Part shown: piece by piece, positions 26,957 to 36,024 of the stretch
Layout: each line of letters starts with the position of its first letter
Numbering within the stretch: the stretch's first letter is position 1
Position numbers and translations under genes: made by a program
Assembly (NCBI RefSeq): GCF_000092825.1
Contig: NC_014168.1
Location: 2,967,946-3,031,945 of the forward strand
Length of the DNA: 64,000 nt
From: Segniliparus rotundus DSM 44985
GTDB lineage: Bacteria; Actinomycetota; Actinomycetes; Mycobacteriales; Mycobacteriaceae
Direction of reading: 5' to 3'
Notes under the pieces: generated by a model
The model's database searches: none
What the model was told of the DNA's origin: nothing
What the model saw: the letters and a program-made list of their open reading frames with translations, nothing else

Positions 26957-27249
26957 CCGGGGATGCCCAGCTTCTCGATGTCCGCTTTCGCGCTCTCGTC
27001 GGTCGCCTCCACCTGGTTCGCCGCAGAGATCACCGCGTCACCGAGCCATTCGTGCTCGTCCGCGAAACGCCGCGCATACGCCCCGTAGACGTCCGCGGCC
27101 TCGCGCAGGCTGTCCCCCGCAGAACCGAGCCCTTCCAGGCCGTCCGCAGCCGCCCGCAACGCAGCCGCCACGGGGTTAGAAGCCAGCTCGGAGCCCGCTC
27201 GCAACACCTCCCGGCCCGCCTGACGGGCCTTGTCCACATCCAGCCTCAC
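26953..27249 (-). CDS. WXG100-like small helical protein
   Basis: A 98-residue, all-helical, alanine-rich protein of the size of ESX-type WXG100 or DUF2563 proteins. There is no clear W-x-G turn; the central LEGLGSAGDSLREAADVYGAY could be the hairpin between two helices. GTG 27249 overlaps the stop of the previous gene (GTGA) and its own stop overlaps the DUF1023 gene (ATGA). Location directly before a hydrolase with a WXG-like N-terminus suggests that the two proteins pair, as ESX partner proteins do; this is inference from position. Confidence 0.65.
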   Translation of the reverse strand: MRLDVDKARQAGREVLRAGSELASNPVAAALRAAADGLEGLGSAGDSLREAADVYGAYARRFADEHEWLGDAVISAANQVEATDESAKADIEKLGIPG

Positions 27250-27521
27250 CGCCGACCTCCCCGGATCGCCTTCGCCTCCAAGTCCCGCCGCGCCATCTCC
27301 CGCGCCTTCTCGTTCTCGTACACCTTGACCTGCCTCCCGTCCATCTCCACCACACGGTCAGGCTCAATCGGAGGCAGGCTCTGCTGGTACGCCTCCGCGC
27401 GTTGCCGCGCCGCCGCGAACTGGTCGGCCTCCTCCACGTCCATGCGGTCCATGTACTCGAAACGCTTCACAGCAGGCCCGACATCCTGATACCCGCGCCA
27501 CTGCCCGCGATGCACCGCCAT
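27246..27521 (-). CDS. Small basic protein, first gene of ESX-like operon
   Basis: A 91-residue charged protein (MAVHRGQWRGYQDVG start) with a predicted coiled-coil middle (VEEADQFAAARQRAEAYQQ) and a basic C-terminus. ATG 27521; a purine-rich stretch lies a few bases upstream. No family recognised. It leads the operon 27521 to 24497 and is divergent from the double-HTH regulator at 27720, with 198 bases of shared control region between them. Confidence 0.6.
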   Translation of the reverse strand: MAVHRGQWRGYQDVGPAVKRFEYMDRMDVEEADQFAAARQRAEAYQQSLPPIEPDRVVEMDGRQVKVYENEKAREMARRDLEAKAIRGGRR

Positions 27522-27719
27522 ACGCCCGTCTCCTCTCCATGCTCGACACCGCCACATGGCGATTCGGCGCTGTTGTGGGCTCGATCATACATGCCCGCTC
27601 GGCTTCTGTCACGAATTGTTCAACCATGCATACCAGCCATCCATTTCTGCCGAACATGACGACCATATACAGCCCGCGCAGCATAGAAGCATGGGACCGG
27701 ACGAAAAGGGCCGCAGCGC
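27522..27719. promoter_or_regulatory. Divergent control region, ESX-like operon and HTH gene
   Basis: This 198-base AT-richer gap lies between two divergent genes. AATTGTTCAAC at 27614-27624 shares the AATTGTTC core with the palindrome at 52781-52794 in front of another small gene. ATATAC near 27665 could serve as a -10 for the rightward gene. No terminator seen. Confidence 0.4.
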
Positions 27720-28175
27720 GTGAGCCGCCGCGTCTTGCGCGGGTTTCGCCGTCGCGAGCTTGCCAAAGTCCGACTCGGCTACAAGCGCAAAGGCATCAGC
27801 AATCACGACCTGGCAAGGCTCTCCGGGGTCGGTGAATCGACGTTGCGGAGATGGCAGAGCGGCGAAGCGCTGCCGTCCATCGACAAGCTGGGAGCGGTCT
27901 TGGCCACGCTCGGAGTTCCGATCAGCCGAGTCGTCGTCATCCCCGAAGAGAAGCGCACCTTGGCTGACTTGCGCGTCCTGGCCGGATACACCCAGCCCCA
28001 GTTGGCGAAGGCAGCCGGTATGAGCACGACGGCCTTGTCCACCCTGGAACGTGGCGGAGCGCCATTCACCGAGCAGAGGGCGCAAGCCCTCGCCCCGCTG
28101 CTCGACGTGAGCATCTCGGAAGTGATTGCTGCGTGGCAGCGGGCAAGGGACCGCCCCCCTGGCACACCGGCCTAG
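27720..28175 (+). CDS. Transcription regulator with two Xre-type HTH domains
   Basis: A 151-residue cytoplasmic protein with tandem helix-turn-helix domains. The first (about residues 14-65) has ISNHDLARLSGVGESTLRRW, the second (about 80-135) has YTQPQLAKAAGMSTTALSTL followed by LDVSISEVIAAW. Two Cro/C1-type domains in one chain suggest binding of one long or two half-site operators as a monomer or dimer. It starts at GTG 27720 and is divergent from the ESX-like operon, which it probably controls; the shared AATTGTTC motif in the gap is a candidate site. No sensor domain or signal-binding residue is evident. Confidence 0.8.
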   Translation: MSRRVLRGFRRRELAKVRLGYKRKGISNHDLARLSGVGESTLRRWQSGEALPSIDKLGAVLATLGVPISRVVVIPEEKRTLADLRVLAGYTQPQLAKAAGMSTTALSTLERGGAPFTEQRAQALAPLLDVSISEVIAAWQRARDRPPGTPA

Positions 28176-28483
28176 ACGACGGGCGATGCCTCGGCCCCAT
28201 GAACCTCGATGTCGGAACCTCGACGTCGGATTCGCCTTTCATCAGCATGCAGAGCGGCCAGGCCCGCACTTGAGCCGGTACATCGGCTTGCCGCACACCC
28301 CGCAGAAGACCACCAGCAGCGAAAGGGACGATGACTTTTCGGGCGGCTCGCCCTGCCTCCCCTGCTCTGCGCGAACCTGTCCCGCTGTCCGGGCCTCCCC
28401 GGGACAGCGGCCCTAACCAGGACACGAGAGACGCAGCGCGCCGAAATTCGATCCGGCGAAGCTGCGCCCAGTGTTAGATTGGC
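28176..28483. other. Intergenic stretch with repeats and a hairpin
   Basis: No gene is supported in these 308 bases. Around 28383-28410 a near-perfect inverted repeat (CGCTGTCCGGG with CCCGGGACAGCG, one bulge) forms a hairpin; part of it is repeated at 23921-23950. A 14-base tandem repeat lies at 28201-28228. Confidence 0.5.
28201..28228 (+). repeat. 14-bp tandem duplication
   Basis: GAACCTCGATGTCG (28201-28214) is followed at once by GAACCTCGACGTCG (28215-28228), one mismatch. The second unit contains the palindrome CGACGTCG. Possible operator or replication slippage. Confidence 0.6.
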
Positions 28484-29651
28484 GTGATGCCCATCTCCCC
28501 CGCCTGCTCAGGGCTGGTGTCACCAGGTTTCGAACCGCTCGCCGCGCTCTTCAGCGGCTCGCTCGGGCGCGGCGGCGGGGCGCTGACCCTGCGCCGCGGC
28601 GAACGGGCGCTCGTCGACATCTGCGCCGGATGGGCGGACGCCGCCCAAACGCGGCCGTGGACGCACGACACCGCGGGACTCGGCTTTTCCGTGGCCAAAG
28701 GCATGGCCTCGACGGTGCTGCACCGTCTCGCCGACCGAGGTCTGCTGGAATACGACGCCCCCGTGGCCGCGTACTGGCCGGAGTTCGGCCAAGCGGGCAA
28801 ACAGCGCATCACGGTGCGTCAGCTGATGTCGCACCGCGCAGGGCTCTGGGGGATCCGCCGACTGGTGCTCGAACCCGACGACTGGCTCGACCATCTCCTC
28901 ATGGAGGAGCGGCTCGCGGCGGCTCCGGCCGTTTCGACGAGCGACGCACCTGGCTACCACGCCGTCTCTTACGGCTGGCTCGCCGCGGGTTTGGCGCGTC
29001 GCCTGACCGGGAAAGGCATGCGCCAGCTCGTCCAAGAGGAAATCGCGGCGCCGCTGGGCGCCCGGGGGGCTCGACATCGGCAGACCGGAGACCGACGCGC
29101 CGATCGCGGACACCATCGGCGCCATGCCCACGCTCGCCGACACGATCGTCCGGCGCGAGCCGATCTGGTCGAAGTTGCCGTACCAGCCAGCTTTCCTCTC
29201 CGCGCTGTACCTCCCTGGGCTCGACCGCCATATCGCCACCGGCCGCATCCTCGACACCGAGATGCCCTCCAGCAATGGCATGGTGACCGCACGCGGGCTC
29301 GCCGCCATGTACGCGGCCCTGGCGAACGGCGGCGGCTTCGGCGGCCGCGTCTTGCTGTCGCCGCAACGCGCGCACATGCTCCGCGACGTGCAGACCGCCA
29401 CACGAGACCGGGTGAGCCTCGGGGCGAAGATGCGCTGGCGCCTGGGCTACCACCAAGCTTCCGGCACGCCGAGCCCCGGCGCGTTCGGGCACGACGGCAT
29501 CGGCGGATCGACCGCATGGGCCGACCAGGACTCGGGGCTGTCATTCGCGCTGGTGTGGAACGACGTCGGCGACCGGGCCGGGGTGGCCCTTCGAGTCGCG
29601 CGCGGCGTGAAGATCTCGCGACTGGCCCACAAACTCGCCCAAGGCAGTTGA
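28484..29651 (+). pseudogene. Serine hydrolase (beta-lactamase/esterase family) with frameshift
   Basis: A class C beta-lactamase-like esterase of about 388 residues is split over two frames. The first frame (GTG 28484 or ATG 28487) carries the nucleophile motif SVAKGMAS (SxxK) and the YGWLAAGLARRLTGK region with the catalytic Tyr. At the six-G run 29064-29069 the reading shifts: removing one G joins APLGAR to GLDIGRPETDAP and on to GHDGIGGSTAW (the third motif) and the stop at 29651. Left as read, the first frame runs to 29923 as an arginine-rich nonsense tail. Either a young pseudogene or a homopolymer base-call error. A degraded copy of its SVAK region lies at 23955. Confidence 0.75.
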
Positions 29652-29691
29652 CCCGAAGGCAGGGGCTCCCGCTCCGCTGCGCGGCGGCCGT

Positions 29692-30561
29692 TCAGCTCCG
29701 CTCGGCGGCGCGCGCGGCGAGGTGTTCGAGCATCAGCCCGGCGACCTGCTCGGCATGCTCGTGGGGGATCCAGTGCCCGGCCCCCGCGATGGTTTCGAAC
29801 CGGTACGGCGCATCGACGTGGTCGCCGCAAAGCTCGGCCGCTTTGCGGGTGATCGCGTTGTCCTTGTCGCTCCAGACGAACAGGGCTGGGACCGCCACGC
29901 GACCGGTCGGGCGGGCCGGGTAGCGCATCGCCCGATACCAGTTGATAGCCCCTCGGGCCGTCCTGGGATCGCGCATCAGGTCGGACATCTGCGCGCGCAG
30001 CGGCTCCGGCGTGGACACATACCGCTGCAACGCCGTGAGCAACAGGCTGTTCTCTTTGCGAGCCAACCGCTCGGGCAGCCACGGGATCTGGAAGAAGAGC
30101 ATGTACCACGAGCGCAGCAGCTGCGTCCCGCGCGCCATTGCGGCTGTGAAAGCGCGCGGGTGCGGCACCGAAAGGGCCGTCACCGCGCGGACCCGGCGCG
30201 GGTGGTTCGCGGCGACATGCCATGCGACAGCGGCCCCCCAGTCGTGGCCGAGCAAGTCGAAACGTTCCGCGCCCGCCTGGTCGGCGAGCGCGACGACATC
30301 GGCGGCGAGCTTGTCGAGGACGTAGCTCTTGACCGCCTTGGGCCGCGCCTGAGGCGAGTACCCGCGCTGGTCCGGGGCGAGCACGCGGTACCCCGCGGAG
30401 GCGAGCAGCGGAGCAACGCCGCGCCACGAGGCGCTGGTCTGCGGAAAGCCGTGCAGCGCGATGACCACCGGCCCGTTTGACGGGCCTTCGTCGCGCACGT
30501 CGAAGACCAGGCCGTCGTTCTGGAACTGCGTCATCCGCGCAGGCCGCGCCGGCTCGATCAT
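29692..30561 (-). CDS. Alpha/beta hydrolase, epoxide hydrolase-like
   Basis: A 289-residue hydrolase. HGFPQTSASW is the oxyanion-hole segment, LLGHDWGAAVAW carries an aspartate nucleophile (as in epoxide hydrolases and haloalkane dehalogenases rather than Ser lipases), ALFVWSDKDNAIT holds the acid and AGAGHWIPHEHA the catalytic His. Tyr residues in the cap (INWYRAMRY) favour epoxide hydrolase. Cytoplasmic. The start ATG 30561 overlaps the stop of the amidohydrolase gene (ATGA), so the two enzymes are made together; the frame is open to 30633 but that part is antisense-like. Confidence 0.85.
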   Translation of the reverse strand: MIEPARPARMTQFQNDGLVFDVRDEGPSNGPVVIALHGFPQTSASWRGVAPLLASAGYRVLAPDQRGYSPQARPKAVKSYVLDKLAADVVALADQAGAERFDLLGHDWGAAVAWHVAANHPRRVRAVTALSVPHPRAFTAAMARGTQLLRSWYMLFFQIPWLPERLARKENSLLLTALQRYVSTPEPLRAQMSDLMRDPRTARGAINWYRAMRYPARPTGRVAVPALFVWSDKDNAITRKAAELCGDHVDAPYRFETIAGAGHWIPHEHAEQVAGLMLEHLAARAAERS

Positions 30562-32357
30562 CGGGCGGCGCGCAAGTACTGGCCGGTCTGTGTGCTCTGG
30601 CCGTAGCCCTCGATGAACTCGCCCGCGCGGCACACCACCCTTCCTCCGACTGCGACGACTGGCACCGTGGCGTCGTTGCGCCGGACCATCCGACGCAAGC
30701 CGCCGAAGAACTCAGCGGGGGCTTCGTGGTACTCCGCCAGTGAATCGTCCAGCCGTTCGGGGTCCACCACCACGAAATCCGCGCGGTCCCCAAGCCTGAG
30801 GCGCCCGGCGTCGAGACCGAAGAAGTCCGCGAGCTCGCCGGTGAGGCGGTGCACCGCCTGCCCCATGGGCAGCACGGGCTTGCCCGCCAGCTGCGCGTCG
30901 CGCATCCGCTTGAGGAAGCGCAGATGGAAGTTGTAGAAAGCCATGTTGCGCAGGTGCGCGCCCGCGTCCGAGAAGCCCAAATGCACATTCGGGTCTTTGG
31001 CCATCGCGTCGAGCTGGGCAGGGCGGTCGTTCGCGACCACGGTCGTCCACCGGACGTTCTTCTCGCCGTGCTCGACCAACACGTCCAGGAAGGCGTCGAG
31101 GTGGCGCAGGGCCCGGCCGTCGCGTTCGGAGCGTTCGCGGGCGATGTCGGCGAAACTCTTGCCGACGAGGCCGCGGTCCGGGCATTCGACGATGACCGCG
31201 TCGTTGAAGTCCTTGTGCCACAGCCCCGGCACGCGGCGCTTGATGAGGAATTGGCGGCGGAATGCGCGCCGGTAGCCTTGGTCGGCCAGGAGTTTGTTGC
31301 GCTCGAGCTGGTCCCGGATGTGCAGCGCCGCCGTGCCCGCCCCGAATTCCTCGAAGACCGGCAGGTCGATCCCGTCCGAGTACAGCTCGAACGGGACCGG
31401 GAGGTGCTGGAAACGCACCTTCGCGTTCAAGAAGAAGTTGCCGAGCCGCGCCACGGTCCGAAACAGCAGGTGCGCGAGGCGCATCGACTTGGCGTCGGCC
31501 GCGACCAGCAGGCTCACCGGTACCTGGCGGCGGCCGAACAGGCCGCTGGAGGCGAGGAAGAACATCGGGGCCATGATCGGGTTCTTCGAGTTGGGCGCGC
31601 TCTGGAGCATCCGCCCCCGCCGGCGCAGCACGGAGACGAGCCGCCACCGCTCATGCCACCACGCGTACGTGGACGGCAGCGCCCGAGAGCGGTACCGGGT
31701 GCCGTCGAGCTTGTCGAGCGGGGCGTCCATCCCCGACATGCCGAGCATCCCCGCGTCCAACGCCTCTTCGAGCAGCTCCGCCATCGTGTCGAGTTCCTTG
31801 CGCTTGGGCAGGGTTCGTTTGTTGGTCGCACGGCCGAGGCCCATCGCCGCCGCGCGCAGCTCGGAGTGCCCGACGAAGGAACTGACGTTGGGGCCGAGCG
31901 GCATCGCGTCGATGGCCTTCACGTAGCCTTCGGCGTTCTCCCAGGTCCGAAACTCTTGCAGCGCCTTGACGACGTACTCGCGGGGCACCGCTTCGACCCT
32001 GCTGAACAGGTCCGCCGCGTCCTCGTTCGAAGCGAAGACGGTCGACATCGAGCAACAGCCGAGGACCGCGGTGGTGACGCCGTGCCGGACCGACTCGCCG
32101 AGGCCGGGGTTGAGCAGCACCTCCGCGTCGTAGTGGGTGTGCATGTCGATGAAACCGGGCAGGACCCATTTCCCCGAGGCGTCGATCACCTCTGGGCAAC
32201 CGTTTTCGTCCAGTTCCACGACGGACACCGCCGCCACCTTCCCGTCGCGCACCCCGAGGTTGGCGCGCGCCGGTTCGGAGCCGGAGCCGTCGAACCACAA
32301 GCCGTTTTTGATGATGACGTCAAACCCGGTGGCACTGGACGGAACGGCTTCGGGCAT
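30558..32357 (-). CDS. N-acyl-D-amino-acid deacylase-like amidohydrolase
   Basis: A 599-residue amidohydrolase-superfamily metalloenzyme. The metal motif HTH is in GFIDMHTHYDAEVLLNPGLG near residue 72, followed by GVTTAVLGCCSM; GFSDAGAHLRNM supplies the late Asp ligand, and the C-terminal small beta-domain shows RLRLGDRADFVVVDP. These are the marks of the D-aminoacylase family, whose mycobacterial members often have unproved substrates, so the exact amide cleaved is open. ATG 32357. Coupled to the epoxide hydrolase-like gene. The 100 bases between it and the carboxylic acid reductase gene contain the reductase's unit end. Confidence 0.82.
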   Translation of the reverse strand: MPEAVPSSATGFDVIIKNGLWFDGSGSEPARANLGVRDGKVAAVSVVELDENGCPEVIDASGKWVLPGFIDMHTHYDAEVLLNPGLGESVRHGVTTAVLGCCSMSTVFASNEDAADLFSRVEAVPREYVVKALQEFRTWENAEGYVKAIDAMPLGPNVSSFVGHSELRAAAMGLGRATNKRTLPKRKELDTMAELLEEALDAGMLGMSGMDAPLDKLDGTRYRSRALPSTYAWWHERWRLVSVLRRRGRMLQSAPNSKNPIMAPMFFLASSGLFGRRQVPVSLLVAADAKSMRLAHLLFRTVARLGNFFLNAKVRFQHLPVPFELYSDGIDLPVFEEFGAGTAALHIRDQLERNKLLADQGYRRAFRRQFLIKRRVPGLWHKDFNDAVIVECPDRGLVGKSFADIARERSERDGRALRHLDAFLDVLVEHGEKNVRWTTVVANDRPAQLDAMAKDPNVHLGFSDAGAHLRNMAFYNFHLRFLKRMRDAQLAGKPVLPMGQAVHRLTGELADFFGLDAGRLRLGDRADFVVVDPERLDDSLAEYHEAPAEFFGGLRRMVRRNDATVPVVAVGGRVVCRAGEFIEGYGQSTQTGQYLRAAR

Positions 32358-32460
32358 GGGCTGACCTCTTTCTGCGCTGCACCGACCATCCTAAACCATT
32401 GTTATGCCACAGGTCACAGAAAATCGATCCATCACAGACGCGCCTCCACTGTGGCGCGCG

Positions 32461-35400
32461 CTACAACAAGCCGAGCGCTGCCAGGTCGGCGGCGTATTTC
32501 AGGATCAGCTCCCGCGTCAGATGCGGAATATCGTGGTCCTTGCCGATCCTCGCCCTCTGCACATCGGCCCGGAACACGGCGTTCCGGAACGGCGAGCCGT
32601 CAACAGCCGGATGCGGGAACGAGTACACCTGCGCAAGCGGCAACAGCGACAGCTGGCGTTGTTTTTCCGGGAGGGCGCGGAGCGCGGTCGTGAAACGGGC
32701 GAACCATGTCGCGTGGTCTTCGATGCGGGTGATGGGATGTCCGGCTTCGATGAGCCAGTCGACGAACTCGTCCAAGCCGACGCCGTCGTGGTGGGGGTTG
32801 AAGACGTTGTAGCTGCGGTGGCCGTTGTTGCCTTCGGCGGCGAGGGCGACGATGGCCTCGGCGGTGAAGTCCACGGGAATGCCGTCGTAGTGGGCCCGTT
32901 GCCGTCTGCCTTGGGGGTCGAGTTGGTAGAAGGACTTCGGGGCGAGGCCGGTGGCGAGGAGGCTGAGGATGAGCCGTGTGAATTGGTCGGTGGCGTTGAG
33001 CTGGCCGGTGTGTTGCCGGTGGGCGAGGATCATGTCGGAGCGGAAGACGCGCACAGGCAGGCCGGTGCGCTCGTGCGCTTCGCGGAGCAGGACCTCGCCG
33101 GCCCATTTGCTGTTGCCGTAGCCGTTGGCGTAGCTGTCGTCGACAGGTCGTTGGGGCACGACTTCGCGGATGTCGCCGTCCTCGTCGAATGCGGCGGGGT
33201 CGGCGCCTGCCGCGACGGCGACGGTGGAGAGGTAGGCGACAGGTTTGAGCTTCGAGGCGACGGCGAAGCGGATGATCTCGGCGACGCCGACCACGTTCGA
33301 CCCGAAGAGCTGGTGGTACGGCAGAACGTGGTTCACCAAGGCGCCGGAGTGCACCACAGCGTCCACCTCGCCCGCAAGCCGGTCCCAGGTGCGATCGTCC
33401 AGGCCGAACTTCGGCTCGCCGACGTCGCCGGGAACCACTTCGAGCCGGTCTGCGGCGAGTTCGGCGAACCGGGCCGCGAGCGCCGGGTCGGTGCCGAGCG
33501 CTTCTTCGACCCGCGCGCGCGCCGAGGCCGCGTCTTTGCCCCTGACCAAGCAGATCAGCTTCCCGCCGGTGGCTTCGAGCCGCTGAAGCTGCTCGAGCGC
33601 GAGAAACCGTCCGAGCCAGCCGTTCGCGCCGGTGAGCAGCACGGTGCGATGGGAGCCGGTGGGCCTGGGCAGGCTCTGCGCAGCTTCGAGCGCCTGCGCG
33701 TCCAGGAATTTGTCCAACGTCAGATCGCTCGCGCGGATCACCTCGGCCCCGGCGCCGTGCACCGAGGCCGAGTTCGGCGCCGCCTCGCCCGGGCGACCGC
33801 CCAACGCGCGCTCGATGTGCTCGGCGATCCCGGCGAGCGACGCGGTCGGGCCGATGATGATCCGAACGGGCGTCTCGACCCCGAACACGTCCTGCAAAAG
33901 GTTCGCGAAACCCAACGCGGAGAGCGAGTCTCCGCCGAGGTCGGCGAAATTCGCGTCAGGCCGAAAGTCCGCGCCGCTGGAGCCCACCACTGCTGCGGCG
34001 GCTTTGCGGACTGTGTCGATCACCGGGCGCTCCCCCGCCTGCTCGCGCAACGCGCGCAGTTCATCCGCCTGGCCCTGCGCGATCTGGTCGTAGAGCGCTT
34101 CGAGCCGTTCGCCGTACCGCTCCTTGAGCTTCGGGCGCAAAAGCTTGCCGACTTCGGAGAGCAGTCCGTTGCCGGTGGTGAACGGCTCGGTCTCGACGAT
34201 GAAGTCGCGCGGGACCTCATAGGACTGCAGGCCAGACTCTTTGGCGATCGCGGCGAGCGAGTCCGCGATGAGCGGCTTCACTTCGGCCAGCGCCTGGACG
34301 GTGTCGAGCCGGCCGACGAGTTCGGCGTTCGGCACGACCACCGCGAGCAGGAACGAGCGCTCGCTGTTGCCGTAGACGAAGATCTGCTTGACATACGGGC
34401 TCGCGCCGAAGGCGGCCTCCAGCTTCGCGACCGCGACGAACTCGCCCTGGGAGAGCTTGAGGACGTTTTTGCTCCGGTCCACGTAGACGAGGCGGTCCGG
34501 CGCGATCTCGGCCATCACGTCGCCGGTTTTGTAGTAGCCCTGCTCGTCGAACATCTCCGCTGTCAGCTCGGGGCGCTTGTAGTAGCCGGAGACGAGGCTT
34601 TCGGAGCGGATGAGCAGCTCCCCCCGGGGGTGCGGCTTGTCGGTGGTGAAATAGCCGAGCTCGGGCACGTCGACCAGTTTGTAATCGATGACCGGCGGGC
34701 GTTGGATCACCCCGTCCCGCATGAGCGACAGCGCCTCGGTCGAACCGTAACCGTCGAGCAAGGGGAAGCCGAGCAGCTCCTCCATGAAGGCCCGCGTCTC
34801 GGGCGCCAACGGCGCGGAGCCGCACACCGCCACCAACAGCCGCTCGCCGAGCACCCGTTCGCGCAGTTCAGCGAGGTCCCGCGCCCGACGGCTCTCGTGC
34901 AACAGCATCTCGCACACCCTGGGAACCAGCGCGAGGAACGTGGGGCGGGCGAGCGCGATGTCCTCGAAGAGGGTCGAAAGGTCGCTGTGGGCGGTGAAAT
35001 GCGCGGTCCCGCCAGCGGCGAGCGTCCCGCACAGGACCGCCCGGCCATAGGAGTGGCTGAGGGGCATGTAGTGCAGCGAAATACTCGGGAGTTGGGCGAC
35101 GACCGGGGTCCTGGGCCAGAACCGGGACACGAGGCGCTGCGAGTACATGGCCCCCTTGGGGGTGCCGGTCGAGCCTGACGTGTAAATCAACAGGGCCAAC
35201 GGGTCCTCGCCCTCGGCGGGTTCGAACACAGGCGGCTCGGGCAGCGCCGCGCCGCGCGCGACCAGCTCGTCGAGCGTCTCCACGGCCACGGGTCCTCGCG
35301 CCTGTTCGGGATTCTGGGGCTGCGCGAGCTTGGCTTTCGCCGCCGCGAGGGCCGCCCGGTGCTCGGGCGAGTCGTCCCGCAGATCGAAGATGACGAGCCG

Positions 35401-35907
35401 CTGGACGCTCGGGGTCCGCAGCACGCAGTCCACCGCCCCTTCGAGGCTTTCGGCGCTCGCCGCGAAGACCTTCGGCGCGGTTTCTTCGAGGATCGCGGAC
35501 AGCTGCGCGACAGAAGCTCCTGCCTGCAACGGCACGGACACCAGGCCGGACCTGGTCGCCGCCAAGTCGAGAGCGGTGTAATCGGGGCTCGTGAAGCCGA
35601 TGGTGGCGACGAAATCTCCGGGTTCGAGGCCATCCGCGCTCCAAGCCGCCGCGATCGCCCCGACGCGCGACCACAGCTCCCCGTAGCTGATCGTCGCGTA
35701 ACCATCGCCGACCCGGTGGGCGAGGGCGGGGCGGTCCGCATAGCCCCGCATGAGCGTGTCCAGGTAGCGGGTGAACGAGAGCGTGGGATCAGAAACCGCC
35801 GCCACGACCTCCTGGTCCGGCACTGCCGCCGCGAACTGGGGGTCCGCCGCGGTCAGCTCCTCGATCTTTTGGAAAAAAAGCTTCGCCCGATCCGCGCCGC
35901 TGCCCAT
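32461..35907 (-). CDS. car: Carboxylic acid reductase (CAR)
   Basis: A 1148-residue three-domain enzyme reducing carboxylic acids to aldehydes with ATP and NADPH. Adenylation domain: YTSGSTGTPKG near 242-252, YGSTEA near 387, YKTGD near 459 and the hinge DRSKNVLKLSQGEFV near 477. Carrier domain: LGGDSLSALGF with the pantetheine Ser at about 661. Reductase domain: LLTGANGWLGRF near 757 for NADPH and a Y930-x3-K934 pair in YGNSKW. Length and order match FadD9-type and Segniliparus/Nocardia CARs. A phosphopantetheinyl transferase is needed but none is visible here. The unit is alone on its strand; MerR lies upstream. Confidence 0.95.
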   Translation of the reverse strand: MGSGADRAKLFFQKIEELTAADPQFAAAVPDQEVVAAVSDPTLSFTRYLDTLMRGYADRPALAHRVGDGYATISYGELWSRVGAIAAAWSADGLEPGDFVATIGFTSPDYTALDLAATRSGLVSVPLQAGASVAQLSAILEETAPKVFAASAESLEGAVDCVLRTPSVQRLVIFDLRDDSPEHRAALAAAKAKLAQPQNPEQARGPVAVETLDELVARGAALPEPPVFEPAEGEDPLALLIYTSGSTGTPKGAMYSQRLVSRFWPRTPVVAQLPSISLHYMPLSHSYGRAVLCGTLAAGGTAHFTAHSDLSTLFEDIALARPTFLALVPRVCEMLLHESRRARDLAELRERVLGERLLVAVCGSAPLAPETRAFMEELLGFPLLDGYGSTEALSLMRDGVIQRPPVIDYKLVDVPELGYFTTDKPHPRGELLIRSESLVSGYYKRPELTAEMFDEQGYYKTGDVMAEIAPDRLVYVDRSKNVLKLSQGEFVAVAKLEAAFGASPYVKQIFVYGNSERSFLLAVVVPNAELVGRLDTVQALAEVKPLIADSLAAIAKESGLQSYEVPRDFIVETEPFTTGNGLLSEVGKLLRPKLKERYGERLEALYDQIAQGQADELRALREQAGERPVIDTVRKAAAAVVGSSGADFRPDANFADLGGDSLSALGFANLLQDVFGVETPVRIIIGPTASLAGIAEHIERALGGRPGEAAPNSASVHGAGAEVIRASDLTLDKFLDAQALEAAQSLPRPTGSHRTVLLTGANGWLGRFLALEQLQRLEATGGKLICLVRGKDAASARARVEEALGTDPALAARFAELAADRLEVVPGDVGEPKFGLDDRTWDRLAGEVDAVVHSGALVNHVLPYHQLFGSNVVGVAEIIRFAVASKLKPVAYLSTVAVAAGADPAAFDEDGDIREVVPQRPVDDSYANGYGNSKWAGEVLLREAHERTGLPVRVFRSDMILAHRQHTGQLNATDQFTRLILSLLATGLAPKSFYQLDPQGRRQRAHYDGIPVDFTAEAIVALAAEGNNGHRSYNVFNPHHDGVGLDEFVDWLIEAGHPITRIEDHATWFARFTTALRALPEKQRQLSLLPLAQVYSFPHPAVDGSPFRNAVFRADVQRARIGKDHDIPHLTRELILKYAADLAALGLL

Positions 35908-36024
35908 TGCTGTCCTTTCATCGTCCTTTTCGTCGGACTCAACTTATTCGGACCCGACCCCGAAGGCCAAGACGAGCGCTTACTCCCACTCTTCTGCAGC
36001 CGTGCCCTTGGGGAAACAGGACGG

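Noticed and set aside
28484-29923. The uninterrupted frame 28484-29923 as a 479-residue protein
   Set aside because: After residue ~195 it becomes Arg/Pro-rich nonsense, while the true hydrolase continues in the next frame to 29651.
32404-35178. Long plus-strand open frames antisense to coding genes (also 12366-13697, 30849-32693, 47485-50049, 18074-19474)
   Set aside because: They lie opposite well-supported genes, have the biased composition of GC-rich antisense frames, and show no domain motif or ribosome site.
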